From positions 1-6,118 of the forward strand of contig JAJYGE010000149.1 of NCBI GenBank assembly GCA_021785155.1: DNA of 6,118 nt. Direction: 5' to 3'. The DNA is from Planctomycetota bacterium. GTDB taxonomy: Bacteria > Planctomycetota > Phycisphaerae > WQYP01. Under the pieces are notes generated by a model. That model was not told the origin of the DNA. It made no database searches and saw nothing but the letters and a program-made list of their open reading frames with translations. Below, one piece after another: positions 1 to 5,233 of the stretch. The position numbers were made by a program, and so were the translations under genes. Within the stretch, counting starts at the first letter, position 1. Each line of letters opens with the position of its first letter.

Positions 1-45
1 GACCGCGCCACAGCAGCGCACAGTAGAGAGTGGAACAGTAGAGCG

Positions 46-65
46 AATCGGGCCGCGGCCCGATT
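46..65. repeat. 20-bp perfect palindrome within repeat copy 1
   Basis: The sequence aatcgggccgcggcccgatt equals its own reverse complement. It sits between two octamer blocks. The same palindrome recurs at 5004-5023 with a single central change. As RNA or single-stranded DNA it would form a strong GC-rich hairpin. Confidence 0.9.
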
Positions 66-110
66 AGAGCAGGTGTGAGTAGAACAGGTGAACAGTAGAG
101 CCCCGGCGCG

Positions 111-209
111 GGGCCCGTTAATTTAATCAAAAATCTTGCTCAGGACTGGTCGTGGCGCTCCAAAAATGGGGGTGGAGTTGAACAAAACGGGGTTAAATCG
201 ACACTCTCC
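111..209. other. About 98-bp segment interrupting repeat copy 1
   Basis: In copy 2 the octamer block and the core are joined by an unbroken 18-bp palindrome (4952-4969). In copy 1 that palindrome is split, and about 98 bp with no counterpart in the other copies lies between its halves. The segment is bordered by a 10-bp inverted repeat made of the palindrome halves: cccggcgcgg at 102-111 and ccgcgccggg at 208-217. The left border also folds as a 6-bp stem (100-114). No ORF or target-site duplication of note is visible. It could be a small insertion, or the other copies could have lost it. Confidence 0.6.
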
Positions 210-248
210 GCGCCGGGACTGTCGCAAGATGAGGCACCCCCCAGCGGT

Positions 249-288
249 ACCCCTTCCCCTGCTCACCTGTTCCTCTGCTCCCCTGTTC
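249..288 (-). repeat. Five tandem octamers in repeat copy 1
   Basis: Read on the minus strand this is five consecutive 8-bp units: gaacaggg, gagcagag, gaacaggt, gagcaggg, gaaggggt. The consensus is about GARCAGGK. The same five-unit block, with one or two substitutions in some units, occurs at 4883-4922. Confidence 0.85.
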
Positions 289-358
289 CAACAGCGGGAT
301 GGGGTATCCCGGTACGCTGGCGCGGATGTATTGCCGCACCATCGACACGACACTGGCA

Positions 359-817
359 TTACTGTGGATTTATGTTTGCGGACCAGGCTGTTTTCAGCCA
401 GTTTTGTGGAATGCGCTCGGTACCCGTCGGGTCGGGCAGGGTTTCCGAAAATTCCGCGCCCACGCGATAGCCCCCGCTGGGTAATTGTCGACAGAACCGC
501 ACCAGAAACAACACCAACATGCCACCACCTTCACGAAACTGCAAGGGTGCCACGACATATTCATTCTGCTGCAGGCGTCGGCGGGTGAAAAAACCCATAC
601 CTTTAATGGAAACGTCTTCCGCCTGGATGCGGAACGCAGCGCCGCGGGGCCGCTCCGGGCGCGGCAGGCGCTTTAGCCACATGATTTGCTGTACTGGCCG
701 CCGCCGATGCCGACGACCTAGAGATTCCCCGTTAACTTTCAAATTTTCAATAATCTGAAGAATTTGCTTTCGTTCGCTTTTAGATAAAGTTGTTGTGCTC
801 ACCGCACTACTCCGCAC
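359..817 (-). CDS. PilZ domain protein (probable c-di-GMP receptor)
   Basis: A 152-residue cytoplasmic protein consisting essentially of one PilZ domain. The Arg-rich switch RRHRRR is at residues 35-40 and gives the RxxxR pattern. The second c-di-GMP contact, DVSIKG (D/NxSxxG), is at 68-73. Near residues 116-123 the typical closing strand GYRVGAEF is present. Both ligand-binding motifs are intact, so c-di-GMP binding is likely. No output domain is attached, so it presumably acts through a protein partner, which is unknown. The first in-frame start is GTG at 817 with no clear ribosome site. A second GTG at 802 has GGAG (813-810) seven bases upstream and may be the true start, giving 147 residues. 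It stands alone, downstream of the truncated metalloprotease on the same strand and 216 bp from it. Its stop codon lies about 18 bp from the edge of repeat copy 1. The family call is firm; the process it controls cannot be read from sequence. Confidence 0.85.
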   Translation of the reverse strand: MRSSAVSTTTLSKSERKQILQIIENLKVNGESLGRRHRRRPVQQIMWLKRLPRPERPRGAAFRIQAEDVSIKGMGFFTRRRLQQNEYVVAPLQFREGGGMLVLFLVRFCRQLPSGGYRVGAEFSETLPDPTGTERIPQNWLKTAWSANINPQ

Positions 818-1033
818 AGTATTGATACCAACCCTATGTTATCGAACTTACCGGGTGAAAAAGTTTACCAATTCTCCGCATTATTTATTATCGGTAAAAT
901 ATTTCTTCGGGCGTGCCATAATGACCGATAATGTGGGCATTTATTGAAGTGCGCCACACATTATGCAAGCCGAACGGATATCGAATGATCCGCAATTGCG
1001 CCGAAACTTGAAATTGTTCCCCGTTCACAGAAT
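818..1033. other. AT-richer intergenic region with short inverted repeats
   Basis: This region holds no supported gene. It carries two overlapping inverted repeats: attatcggt (887-895) with accgataat (924-932), and ataatgtg (928-935) with cacattat (957-964). The spacers are 28 and 21 nt, and there is no following T-run, so a classical terminator is unlikely. Being upstream of the minus-strand PilZ gene, it presumably contains that gene's promoter. I could not identify a convincing -35/-10 pair. Confidence 0.5.
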
Positions 1034-1780
1034 TTATCCCCCATGCGAACGCCGCCTGCGAACCAGCATGAACGCCGCGCTGAAACCCAGTGCCAATAGC
1101 GTGAATGGAGCGGCATCCGGCACCTGCACATATCCAATCGCTTGCAGAGCCGCGAATTCATTTGTGCCCAGGGTGATATTAACATTGGGTGTCTGGTAAG
1201 CGTCCTGCACCTGGGGGCTGGCCCCGTATGGCAGCGGGTTGCTGGCCCAGTCACCATAGTCGCCGCCGCTGCTGTTGTTAAATTGCGCCAGATCCGTGGT
1301 GCCGTTAAGGGAAAAATAGATCGGCCCGCCGGCGCTGGTGGAAAAGCTGCGTGTGCCATTGGCAGCGTAGCGGTATAAGTCTTCGGGCCGCGGAGAGCTG
1401 CCGGTGGTATAGTTCGGCAGCGCCGAGCCTAATCCCAATACTTCATCAATTTCATGCATGACCACCGTTTCGAGGCTGTAGTTGCCCTGCGGCCCCACGC
1501 TGCCGGCACCCGTGTACGTTGACGATGTGTTCAGGCTAATGCGTCCATCATAATCCGGGGATTGGGTATAACTTGAAGGGAGGTTGCTCGAAGCCACCAG
1601 CGCATTGACATTCGCCGCGGTAAGCCACAGGCTTGATCCGGTGGTGTTGGGCACGGGTTCATTGGTTTGATTAGGTAGATATTGCAGTGATACAACACGC
1701 CGTTGTTTATTGCCGGAACAACACATTCTGGCGTTCAAATGCCGATTGACTTCCGATACAATCAGAATGCCCCTCGGCAA
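1034..1780 (-). CDS. 5'-truncated NF038122-type metalloprotease with PEP-CTERM-like tail, probable relic
   Basis: The 248-residue reading frame carries the second half of an NF038122-family predicted zinc metalloprotease. The putative active-site segment is MHEIDEVLG at 108-116 (HExxE rather than HExxH, as I recall for the family). It is followed by the family-typical EDLYRYAANGTRSF (133-146), IYFSLNG (154-160) and GGDYGDW (172-178), and a DAY...AIGY segment to about 217. The C-terminus is a sorting tail: VPDAAP (220-225), a hydrophobic helix, then RRRR (241-244). Recognisable family sequence begins only near residue 35. The roughly 100 N-terminal residues expected, including the signal peptide, are absent. 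Residues 1-30 look unrelated, and the first start is a TTG (ATG at 1726 is an alternative); neither has a ribosome site. Only 24 bp separate it from the lutC stop. A surface-sorting tail without an export signal suggests a non-functional remnant, probably cut by a rearrangement. If translated at all, it would depend on the lut transcript. Confidence 0.75.
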   Translation of the reverse strand: MPRGILIVSEVNRHLNARMCCSGNKQRRVVSLQYLPNQTNEPVPNTTGSSLWLTAANVNALVASSNLPSSYTQSPDYDGRISLNTSSTYTGAGSVGPQGNYSLETVVMHEIDEVLGLGSALPNYTTGSSPRPEDLYRYAANGTRSFSTSAGGPIYFSLNGTTDLAQFNNSSGGDYGDWASNPLPYGASPQVQDAYQTPNVNITLGTNEFAALQAIGYVQVPDAAPFTLLALGFSAAFMLVRRRRSHGG

Positions 1781-1804
1781 CGGCCCAAAAACAGCTTGGC
1801 CATC

Positions 1805-2515
1805 TTAATCAATAACTATGGCGCAAAGATACTTCGGGCCATGCACGCCGGTAACAAGGTTCATTTCAATATCCGCGGTTTTGCTGGGACCGTTGATGAT
1901 CACCACATTGGAAGCCATGCGCCCGCCAGTATCGCGCAGCACATGGGGCAACGCGTCGATCATATCGGCGACAATCCGCACCGCCGGCACCAGTACAATA
2001 TGCAGCGGAATAGTCAGGGTGGTGGAGCGGCCAAAGCCCGGGTCGCTCCATACCATGATGGCACCGGTGTCCGCCAGGCCGTAGCGGCAATCGGTGATAC
2101 CCGCATCACATTGGAACACCACGTTTTCACAATCAGGATCGGTCCAGAGATGAATCTGGTAGCCTCTGGCCTGTAAGTGCCCGGCCACCATTTCTTCCGG
2201 CAAATCCGCCACGTTTACCATGATGGACTTTACCGACCGTCCGGTTAAGAGTTCATCAAGGGCCGCCTGAATTCCGACGGTATTGGTGCGCAGAACCGTC
2301 AGGCCGTTGGCCCGGGCCTGCTGAATCCACCGATCCACGCGGTGGGGGTCGCCAAGCTGAACTTGCCGCAGTAATTTTTCCTGAATTTCCGGGCGCGTAT
2401 CGGGTGCCGGTGCCGCGCCCTGGGCACTGTGGCCCAGTGCATGGCGCACGGAGGTCAGAAAGTCGATACGACTTGTGTCAGTGTCACTGGACTGCGGCTT
2501 CATATCCATCGGCAT
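1805..2515 (-). CDS. lutC: LutC, lactate utilization protein C (LUD domain)
   Basis: Third gene of the lactate-oxidation operon. LutC works with LutA and LutB in the cytoplasm to oxidise L-lactate to pyruvate; it has no iron-sulfur motif and its exact role is unsettled. The 236 residues match the usual family length. The single LUD (DUF162) domain covers about residues 60-236. Its signatures are GLADTGAIMVWSD (146-158) and the C-terminal INGPSKTADIEMNLVTGVHG (207-226), which are nearly invariant in LutC/YkgG-type proteins. The N-terminal 50 residues are polar and Pro/Ala-rich, as is common. ATG at 2515 is preceded by GGAAGG (2531-2526) with a 10-nt spacer; in-frame ATGs at 2509 and 2503 are possible but worse spaced. 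It begins 37 nt after the lutB stop, so co-transcription is expected. The gene is intact to a normal terminal VID. No terminator follows before the truncated metalloprotease frame. Confidence 0.93.
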   Translation of the reverse strand: MPMDMKPQSSDTDTSRIDFLTSVRHALGHSAQGAAPAPDTRPEIQEKLLRQVQLGDPHRVDRWIQQARANGLTVLRTNTVGIQAALDELLTGRSVKSIMVNVADLPEEMVAGHLQARGYQIHLWTDPDCENVVFQCDAGITDCRYGLADTGAIMVWSDPGFGRSTTLTIPLHIVLVPAVRIVADMIDALPHVLRDTGGRMASNVVIINGPSKTADIEMNLVTGVHGPKYLCAIVID

Positions 2516-2525
2516 GATCTAAAAA

Positions 2526-2531
2526 CCTTCC
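2526..2531 (-). promoter_or_regulatory. Ribosome binding site of lutC
   Basis: GGAAGG on the minus strand lies in the 37-nt gap between lutB and lutC, ten bases before the ATG at 2515. It supports that start over the two downstream in-frame ATGs. Confidence 0.6.
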
Positions 2532-2552
2532 ATAACCGGGCGACAAGCGGGG

Positions 2553-4025
2553 CTATTTCCCCGGCCCCTGCCGGGCACGATATTGTTTATAAACATGGCG
2601 GAAATCATGTTTCGGCGGCATCGGGAAATCTCGGTAGGCGGTCCAGCCACCGGCCGGTGGTGGCAACTTGCGGACCCAACCGTCCTTATTTCCGATGCTG
2701 CGCATCATCACGCGCTGGGCAACTTGCCCGAGGCGATAACTCCAGCCATGCCGCAGCCCCCAGGACCACAACTTAAAAATAATCCGTTCCGGCGCGGTGG
2801 TGATGCCCTGTTGCACCTGATCTTTACGGAGTTTGATCAGAAACTCGGGGATGTTAATTTTGACCGGGCAGGCCTCAAAACACGCCCCGCATAAACTGGA
2901 CGCATGCGGCAGATGCTTATGATTTTCCAGCCCGTTAAACAGCGGCGTCAATAACGCGCCAATGGGTCCGGGGTACACGCTGCCATACGTCCGCCCTCCC
3001 ACCTTGCGGTAAATCGGGCAGGCGTTCAGGCACGCGCCGCAGCGGATGCAGCGCAGTGTGTCCCGATATTCACCGGCCAAAATTTTAGCCCGGCCATTAT
3101 CCATCATGATGAGATGAAATTCTTCCGGGCCGTCATGCTCACCGGGCCTCCGGCAACCGGTGATAATGTTGGTGTATTGCGTTAAGGCCTGCCCGGATGC
3201 GGACCGGGCCAAAAGTTTGAGGAACACCGGCAGATCATCCAGCGATGGAATCACTTTTTCCATGCCCATCAGCGCCACATGGATCCGGGGGCGCGTGGTA
3301 CACATGCGCCCATTGCCTTCATTGGTGCATAACACAATCGAGCCGGTTTCAGCGATGGCAAAGTTCACCCCGCTGATGCCCATATCCGCCTGATTAAAAC
3401 GATTGCGCAAATACACGCGCGCCATTTCCGCAAGTTCCTGCGGATTATCCGTAAACGGTGTTTTGAAGTAGCGTTCAAATATCCGCCCGATCTCGGCGGC
3501 ATTTTTATGTATCACCGGCATGACCAGATGTGTGGGATGATCTTGATCCACCTGCAATATAAATTCGCCCAGATCTGTTTCCAGCGGCTCAATGCCCGCG
3601 GCGATCAGGGCCTCATTAAGCTCGGTTTCTTCGCTGACCATACTTTTGCTTTTCACCACCAGCTTGCTGCCGGTACGATGCGCGATTTGCACAATCAGGC
3701 TGTTGGCGTGCTGGCGTGTGGCCGCAAAATGGACCTGCCCGCCATGCTTGATAACGTTACGTTCCAGCAATTCCAGGTAATAATCCAGATGATCCAGTGT
3801 GTGGCGTTTAATATCGCCGGCCAATTGCCGCAGGCCATCGGCATCGGGCAGCTCCGCCAGGCTGCCGCGGCGGCCATAATCTTTTTTGGTAACGGAATTA
3901 TCCAGTGCGGAATGCAGGGCCGCATCGGCCGAAGCGGTATGGGCCTCGGACATAAAATCAGGATGAAACACCGGCAAAGCCATGCGGTGTTTGGGATTGG
4001 ATGGCGATTGGAGTGTGCTGCTCAT
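2553..4025 (-). CDS. lutB: LutB, iron-sulfur subunit of lactate oxidation complex
   Basis: A 490-residue protein, close to the family norm (about 470-490). It is the central redox subunit of the LutABC (LldEFG-type) L-lactate-to-pyruvate system. An N-terminal LUD domain spans about residues 70-310, with the characteristic FAIAETGSIVLCTNEGNGRM at 222-241. Next is a ferredoxin-like region: CIRCGACLNACP (Cys 326, 329, 332, 336) and CGACFEACP (Cys 379, 382, 386), matching the LutB arrangement that binds 4Fe-4S clusters. The family C-terminal extension follows, including the WTAYRDFP segment (461-468). I chose ATG at 4025 because it overlaps the lutA stop in an ATGA junction and gives the normal family N-terminus (MSSTLQSP...). 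The open frame extends upstream to 4139, but that part only reads lutA out of frame and is Arg/His-rich. Translational coupling to lutA is likely. Confidence 0.95.
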   Translation of the reverse strand: MSSTLQSPSNPKHRMALPVFHPDFMSEAHTASADAALHSALDNSVTKKDYGRRGSLAELPDADGLRQLAGDIKRHTLDHLDYYLELLERNVIKHGGQVHFAATRQHANSLIVQIAHRTGSKLVVKSKSMVSEETELNEALIAAGIEPLETDLGEFILQVDQDHPTHLVMPVIHKNAAEIGRIFERYFKTPFTDNPQELAEMARVYLRNRFNQADMGISGVNFAIAETGSIVLCTNEGNGRMCTTRPRIHVALMGMEKVIPSLDDLPVFLKLLARSASGQALTQYTNIITGCRRPGEHDGPEEFHLIMMDNGRAKILAGEYRDTLRCIRCGACLNACPIYRKVGGRTYGSVYPGPIGALLTPLFNGLENHKHLPHASSLCGACFEACPVKINIPEFLIKLRKDQVQQGITTAPERIIFKLWSWGLRHGWSYRLGQVAQRVMMRSIGNKDGWVRKLPPPAGGWTAYRDFPMPPKHDFRHVYKQYRARQGPGK

Positions 4026-4777
4026 GATACTTTTGCCCCCGCAGTATGATCCACGGCGGCGGCGATGATCTGGGCGATGTGCCGCACGCGGAAGGGAACG
4101 TCCATGCGATGGCACGCTCCGCCGATGTTCATGGCACATCCGGCATCATTGACGATCATGGTTTGCGCCCCGGTTTTGACGCCGCATTCCACCTTATCAC
4201 GCACCATGGCACCGCTGATATCGGAATATTTGATGGCAAACGTGCCGCCAAACCCACAGCACTGCTCGGACTTTTCCAATTCTGTAAACTGCGCGCCGCC
4301 AAGTTGTTTCAGCAAACGTATCGCCGGTTCGCCGGTGGCTCCCAGGCCCCGCATGTGGCAGGTGAAATGATAGGTGAATTTCTCATCCTTTGGCAGGGTC
4401 AGCCCGGTCAGATCGACCTTTAGAATTTTGGTCAGAAATTCCACATATTCATAACACCGGGCGACAAAATCTTCCGCCAGTTTCCGCTGATCCGGATCGT
4501 CATGGAATAATTCAATGTAATGGTCCCGGATCATGGCGCAGCACGAACCCGAGGGCGTGACGATGTAATCGGCATCATGAAATACATCAATCATTTTCGC
4601 CGCTAAAGCCCTGGCCTCGGCGGGAAACCCGTTATTAAACGCGGGCTGCCCGCAGCAGGTCTGAGCGGTTGGAAAATCAACGCTGCAACCAAAATACTCC
4701 AGCGTTTTAACCACCGCCATACCCACATCAGGCGCGAATAGATCGGTAAGACATGTAATAAAGAGACTGACTTTCAT
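4022..4777 (-). CDS. lutA: LutA, Cys-rich (CCG-domain) subunit of lactate oxidation complex
   Basis: First gene of the operon, 251 residues, normal for LutA/LldE/YkgE proteins. It contains two Cys-rich CCG domains like those of heterodisulfide reductase HdrB and glycolate oxidase GlcF. The first has Cys9, TCCGQPAFNNG (40-50) and GSCC (77-80). The second has FTCHMRG (138-144), EQCCGFGGTFA (171-181) and NDAGCAMNIGG (210-220). All expected cysteines are present, so an active iron-sulfur protein is likely. It acts with LutB and LutC in cytoplasmic L-lactate oxidation. ATG at 4777 begins the family N-terminus MKVSLFITCL; only a weak purine stretch precedes it. The gene lies about 50 bp from the edge of repeat copy 2, which occupies most of the upstream region, so its promoter is close to or inside that element. 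Regulator and permease genes are not in view. Confidence 0.95.
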   Translation of the reverse strand: MKVSLFITCLTDLFAPDVGMAVVKTLEYFGCSVDFPTAQTCCGQPAFNNGFPAEARALAAKMIDVFHDADYIVTPSGSCCAMIRDHYIELFHDDPDQRKLAEDFVARCYEYVEFLTKILKVDLTGLTLPKDEKFTYHFTCHMRGLGATGEPAIRLLKQLGGAQFTELEKSEQCCGFGGTFAIKYSDISGAMVRDKVECGVKTGAQTMIVNDAGCAMNIGGACHRMDVPFRVRHIAQIIAAAVDHTAGAKVS

Positions 4778-4882
4778 ACATCCATTCTATCTTCTGTGAA
4801 GCAATCTGGCGAGAGCGGACAGTTGGAAACGGGTGTGGCAATACATCCGGGAAGTGTGCCGGGGCACCCCATCCCGCTGTTA

Positions 4883-4922
4883 GAACAGGGGAACAGTGGA
4901 TCAGGTGAGCAGGGGAAGAGGT
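4883..4922 (+). repeat. Five tandem octamers in repeat copy 2
   Basis: Consecutive 8-bp units gaacaggg, gaacagtg, gatcaggt, gagcaggg, gaagaggt with consensus about GARCAGGK. Unit count and order match 249-288; units 1 and 4 are identical between copies and the others differ by one or two bases. Confidence 0.87.
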
Positions 4923-4951
4923 ACCGCTGGGGGTTGCCTCATCTTGCGACC

Positions 4952-4969
4952 GTCCCGGCGCGCCGGGAC
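4952..4969. repeat. 18-bp perfect palindrome in repeat copy 2
   Basis: The sequence gtcccggcgcgccgggac is its own reverse complement. It joins the conserved core to the reversed octamer block. It is split by about 98 bp in copy 1, and has two substitutions in the right arm in copy 3 (6078-6095). Confidence 0.9.
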
Positions 4970-5003
4970 TCTACTGTTCACCTGTTCTACTCACACCTGC
5001 TCT
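4970..5003 (-). repeat. Reversed octamer block between the two palindromes
   Basis: Read on the minus strand, this block gives gagcaggt, gtgagta (7 bp), gaacaggt, gaacagta, gag. It repeats at 67-100 without change and partly at 6096-6113. The orientation is opposite to the block at 4883-4922, so the octamers point toward each other across the core. Confidence 0.8.
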
Positions 5004-5023
5004 AATCGGGCCGCAGCCCGATT
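5004..5023. repeat. 20-bp near-perfect palindrome in repeat copy 2
   Basis: The sequence aatcgggccgcagcccgatt has 8-bp perfect arms and a 4-nt centre, so it can form a tight hairpin. It is the counterpart of 46-65 with one central substitution. Confidence 0.88.
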
Positions 5024-5058
5024 CGCTCTACTGCTCAACTCTCTACTGTTCTCTGCTC
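5024..5058 (-). repeat. Outer octamer/heptamer block of repeat copy 2
   Basis: Minus-strand units are gagcaga, gaacagta, gagagtt, gagcagta, gagcg, alternating 7 and 8 bp. The matching block at 18-48 reads gcacagta, gagagtg, gaacagta, gagcgaat. A (ccg)-rich run follows at 5061-5072. Confidence 0.75.
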
Positions 5059-5078
5059 TGCCGCCGCCGCCGCGTATC

Positions 5079-5092
5079 CCCTAAATTTAGGG
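5079..5092. promoter_or_regulatory. 14-bp palindrome, possible operator
   Basis: The sequence ccctaaatttaggg is a perfect palindrome with an AT-rich centre, unlike the GC-rich palindromes of the repeat. It lies just outside the repeat and two bases before the candidate -35 of the downstream PEP-CTERM gene. That is a plausible place for a dimeric regulator, but nothing identifies the protein. Confidence 0.4.
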
Positions 5093-5094
5093 AA

Positions 5095-5122
5095 TTGTGC
5101 GGAGACGTGGGATCGGTATGAT
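5095..5122 (+). promoter_or_regulatory. Candidate sigma-70-type promoter of the PEP-CTERM gene
   Basis: TTGTGC (5095-5100) and TATGAT (5117-5122) are separated by 16 bp. The -10 matches the consensus at five of six positions and the -35 at three of six. The resulting leader would be about 105 nt. This is a motif match only. Confidence 0.35.
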
Positions 5123-5219
5123 GGTAGCCATGTCGCCCGAGAGCGGGGGCATTACAGCCTCGCATTATGATGAGTGAGCGGGAATCTGAAGAGATGTCTT
5201 CTGGAATAACTTGTGAGAT

Positions 5220-5225
5220 AAGGAG
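5220..5225 (+). promoter_or_regulatory. Shine-Dalgarno of the PEP-CTERM gene
   Basis: AAGGAG, eight bases before the ATG at 5234, is an optimal ribosome binding site. It fixes that start. Confidence 0.8.
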
Positions 5226-5233
5226 ATGCAAAC

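Larger units (their letters stand above)
1..340 (-). repeat. Composite dispersed repeat, copy 1 (inverted, interrupted)
   Basis: This non-coding region matches the reverse complement of 4832-5062 almost throughout, so it is an inverted copy of the same element. Positions 18-110 correspond to the reverse of about 4960-5055. Positions 211-340 correspond to the reverse of about 4832-4966, with a 1-bp gap near 320. The parts, read along the + strand, are: an octamer block (18-48), a 20-bp palindrome (46-65), a second octamer block (67-100), half of a GC-rich palindrome (to 110), foreign sequence (111-209), the other palindrome half (210-219), the conserved core (about 219-250), and a third octamer block (249-288). 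The homology fades near 340, just before the stop codon of the PilZ gene. Short ORFs across it are not supported as genes. It may start upstream of the window. Confidence 0.85.
4832..5062 (+). repeat. Composite dispersed repeat, copy 2 (uninterrupted)
   Basis: The most complete copy fills most of the 456-bp region between the divergent lutA and PEP-CTERM genes. In order it contains: an outer segment matching the end of copy 1 (ggcaatacatccg, 4837-4849), a short ggggcacccc inverted motif (4861-4870), five octamers (4883-4922), a conserved core (about 4919-4951), an 18-bp palindrome (4952-4969), reversed octamers (4970-5003), a 20-bp palindrome (5004-5023), and reversed octamers (5024-5058). 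It matches copy 1 in inverse orientation and copy 3 in direct orientation. No coding potential is apparent: frames through it are short and not shared between copies. It could be a non-autonomous mobile element, a structured RNA locus or a protein-binding array; the sequence alone does not decide. Confidence 0.87.

Noticed and set aside
249..288. CRISPR-like array
   Set aside because: The units are 8 bp and contiguous, with no spacers. This is a tandem repeat, not a CRISPR array.
136..588. 150-residue plus-strand open frame
   Set aside because: It runs through repeat copy 1 into the antisense of the PilZ gene. Its composition is Pro/Arg/His-rich and it has no recognisable domain or ribosome site.
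1703..2176. 157-residue plus-strand frame over lutC
   Set aside because: It is antisense to lutC, whose LUD signatures are clear. The frame has no domain of its own.
3507..4049. 180-residue plus-strand frame over lutB
   Set aside because: It is an antisense shadow of the conserved lutB coding sequence.
4026..4139. 38-codon upstream extension of lutB
   Set aside because: It overlaps lutA in another frame and encodes Arg/His-rich sequence not found in LutB proteins. The ATGA overlap start at 4025 gives the family N-terminus.
5004..5023. Rho-independent terminator
   Set aside because: The stem is GC-rich but is not followed by a T-run on either strand. It is better explained as part of the repeat, since it recurs at 46-65.
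1..5062. Composite transposon
   Set aside because: The repeats are non-coding and no transposase gene lies between or within them. No target-site duplication can be seen.
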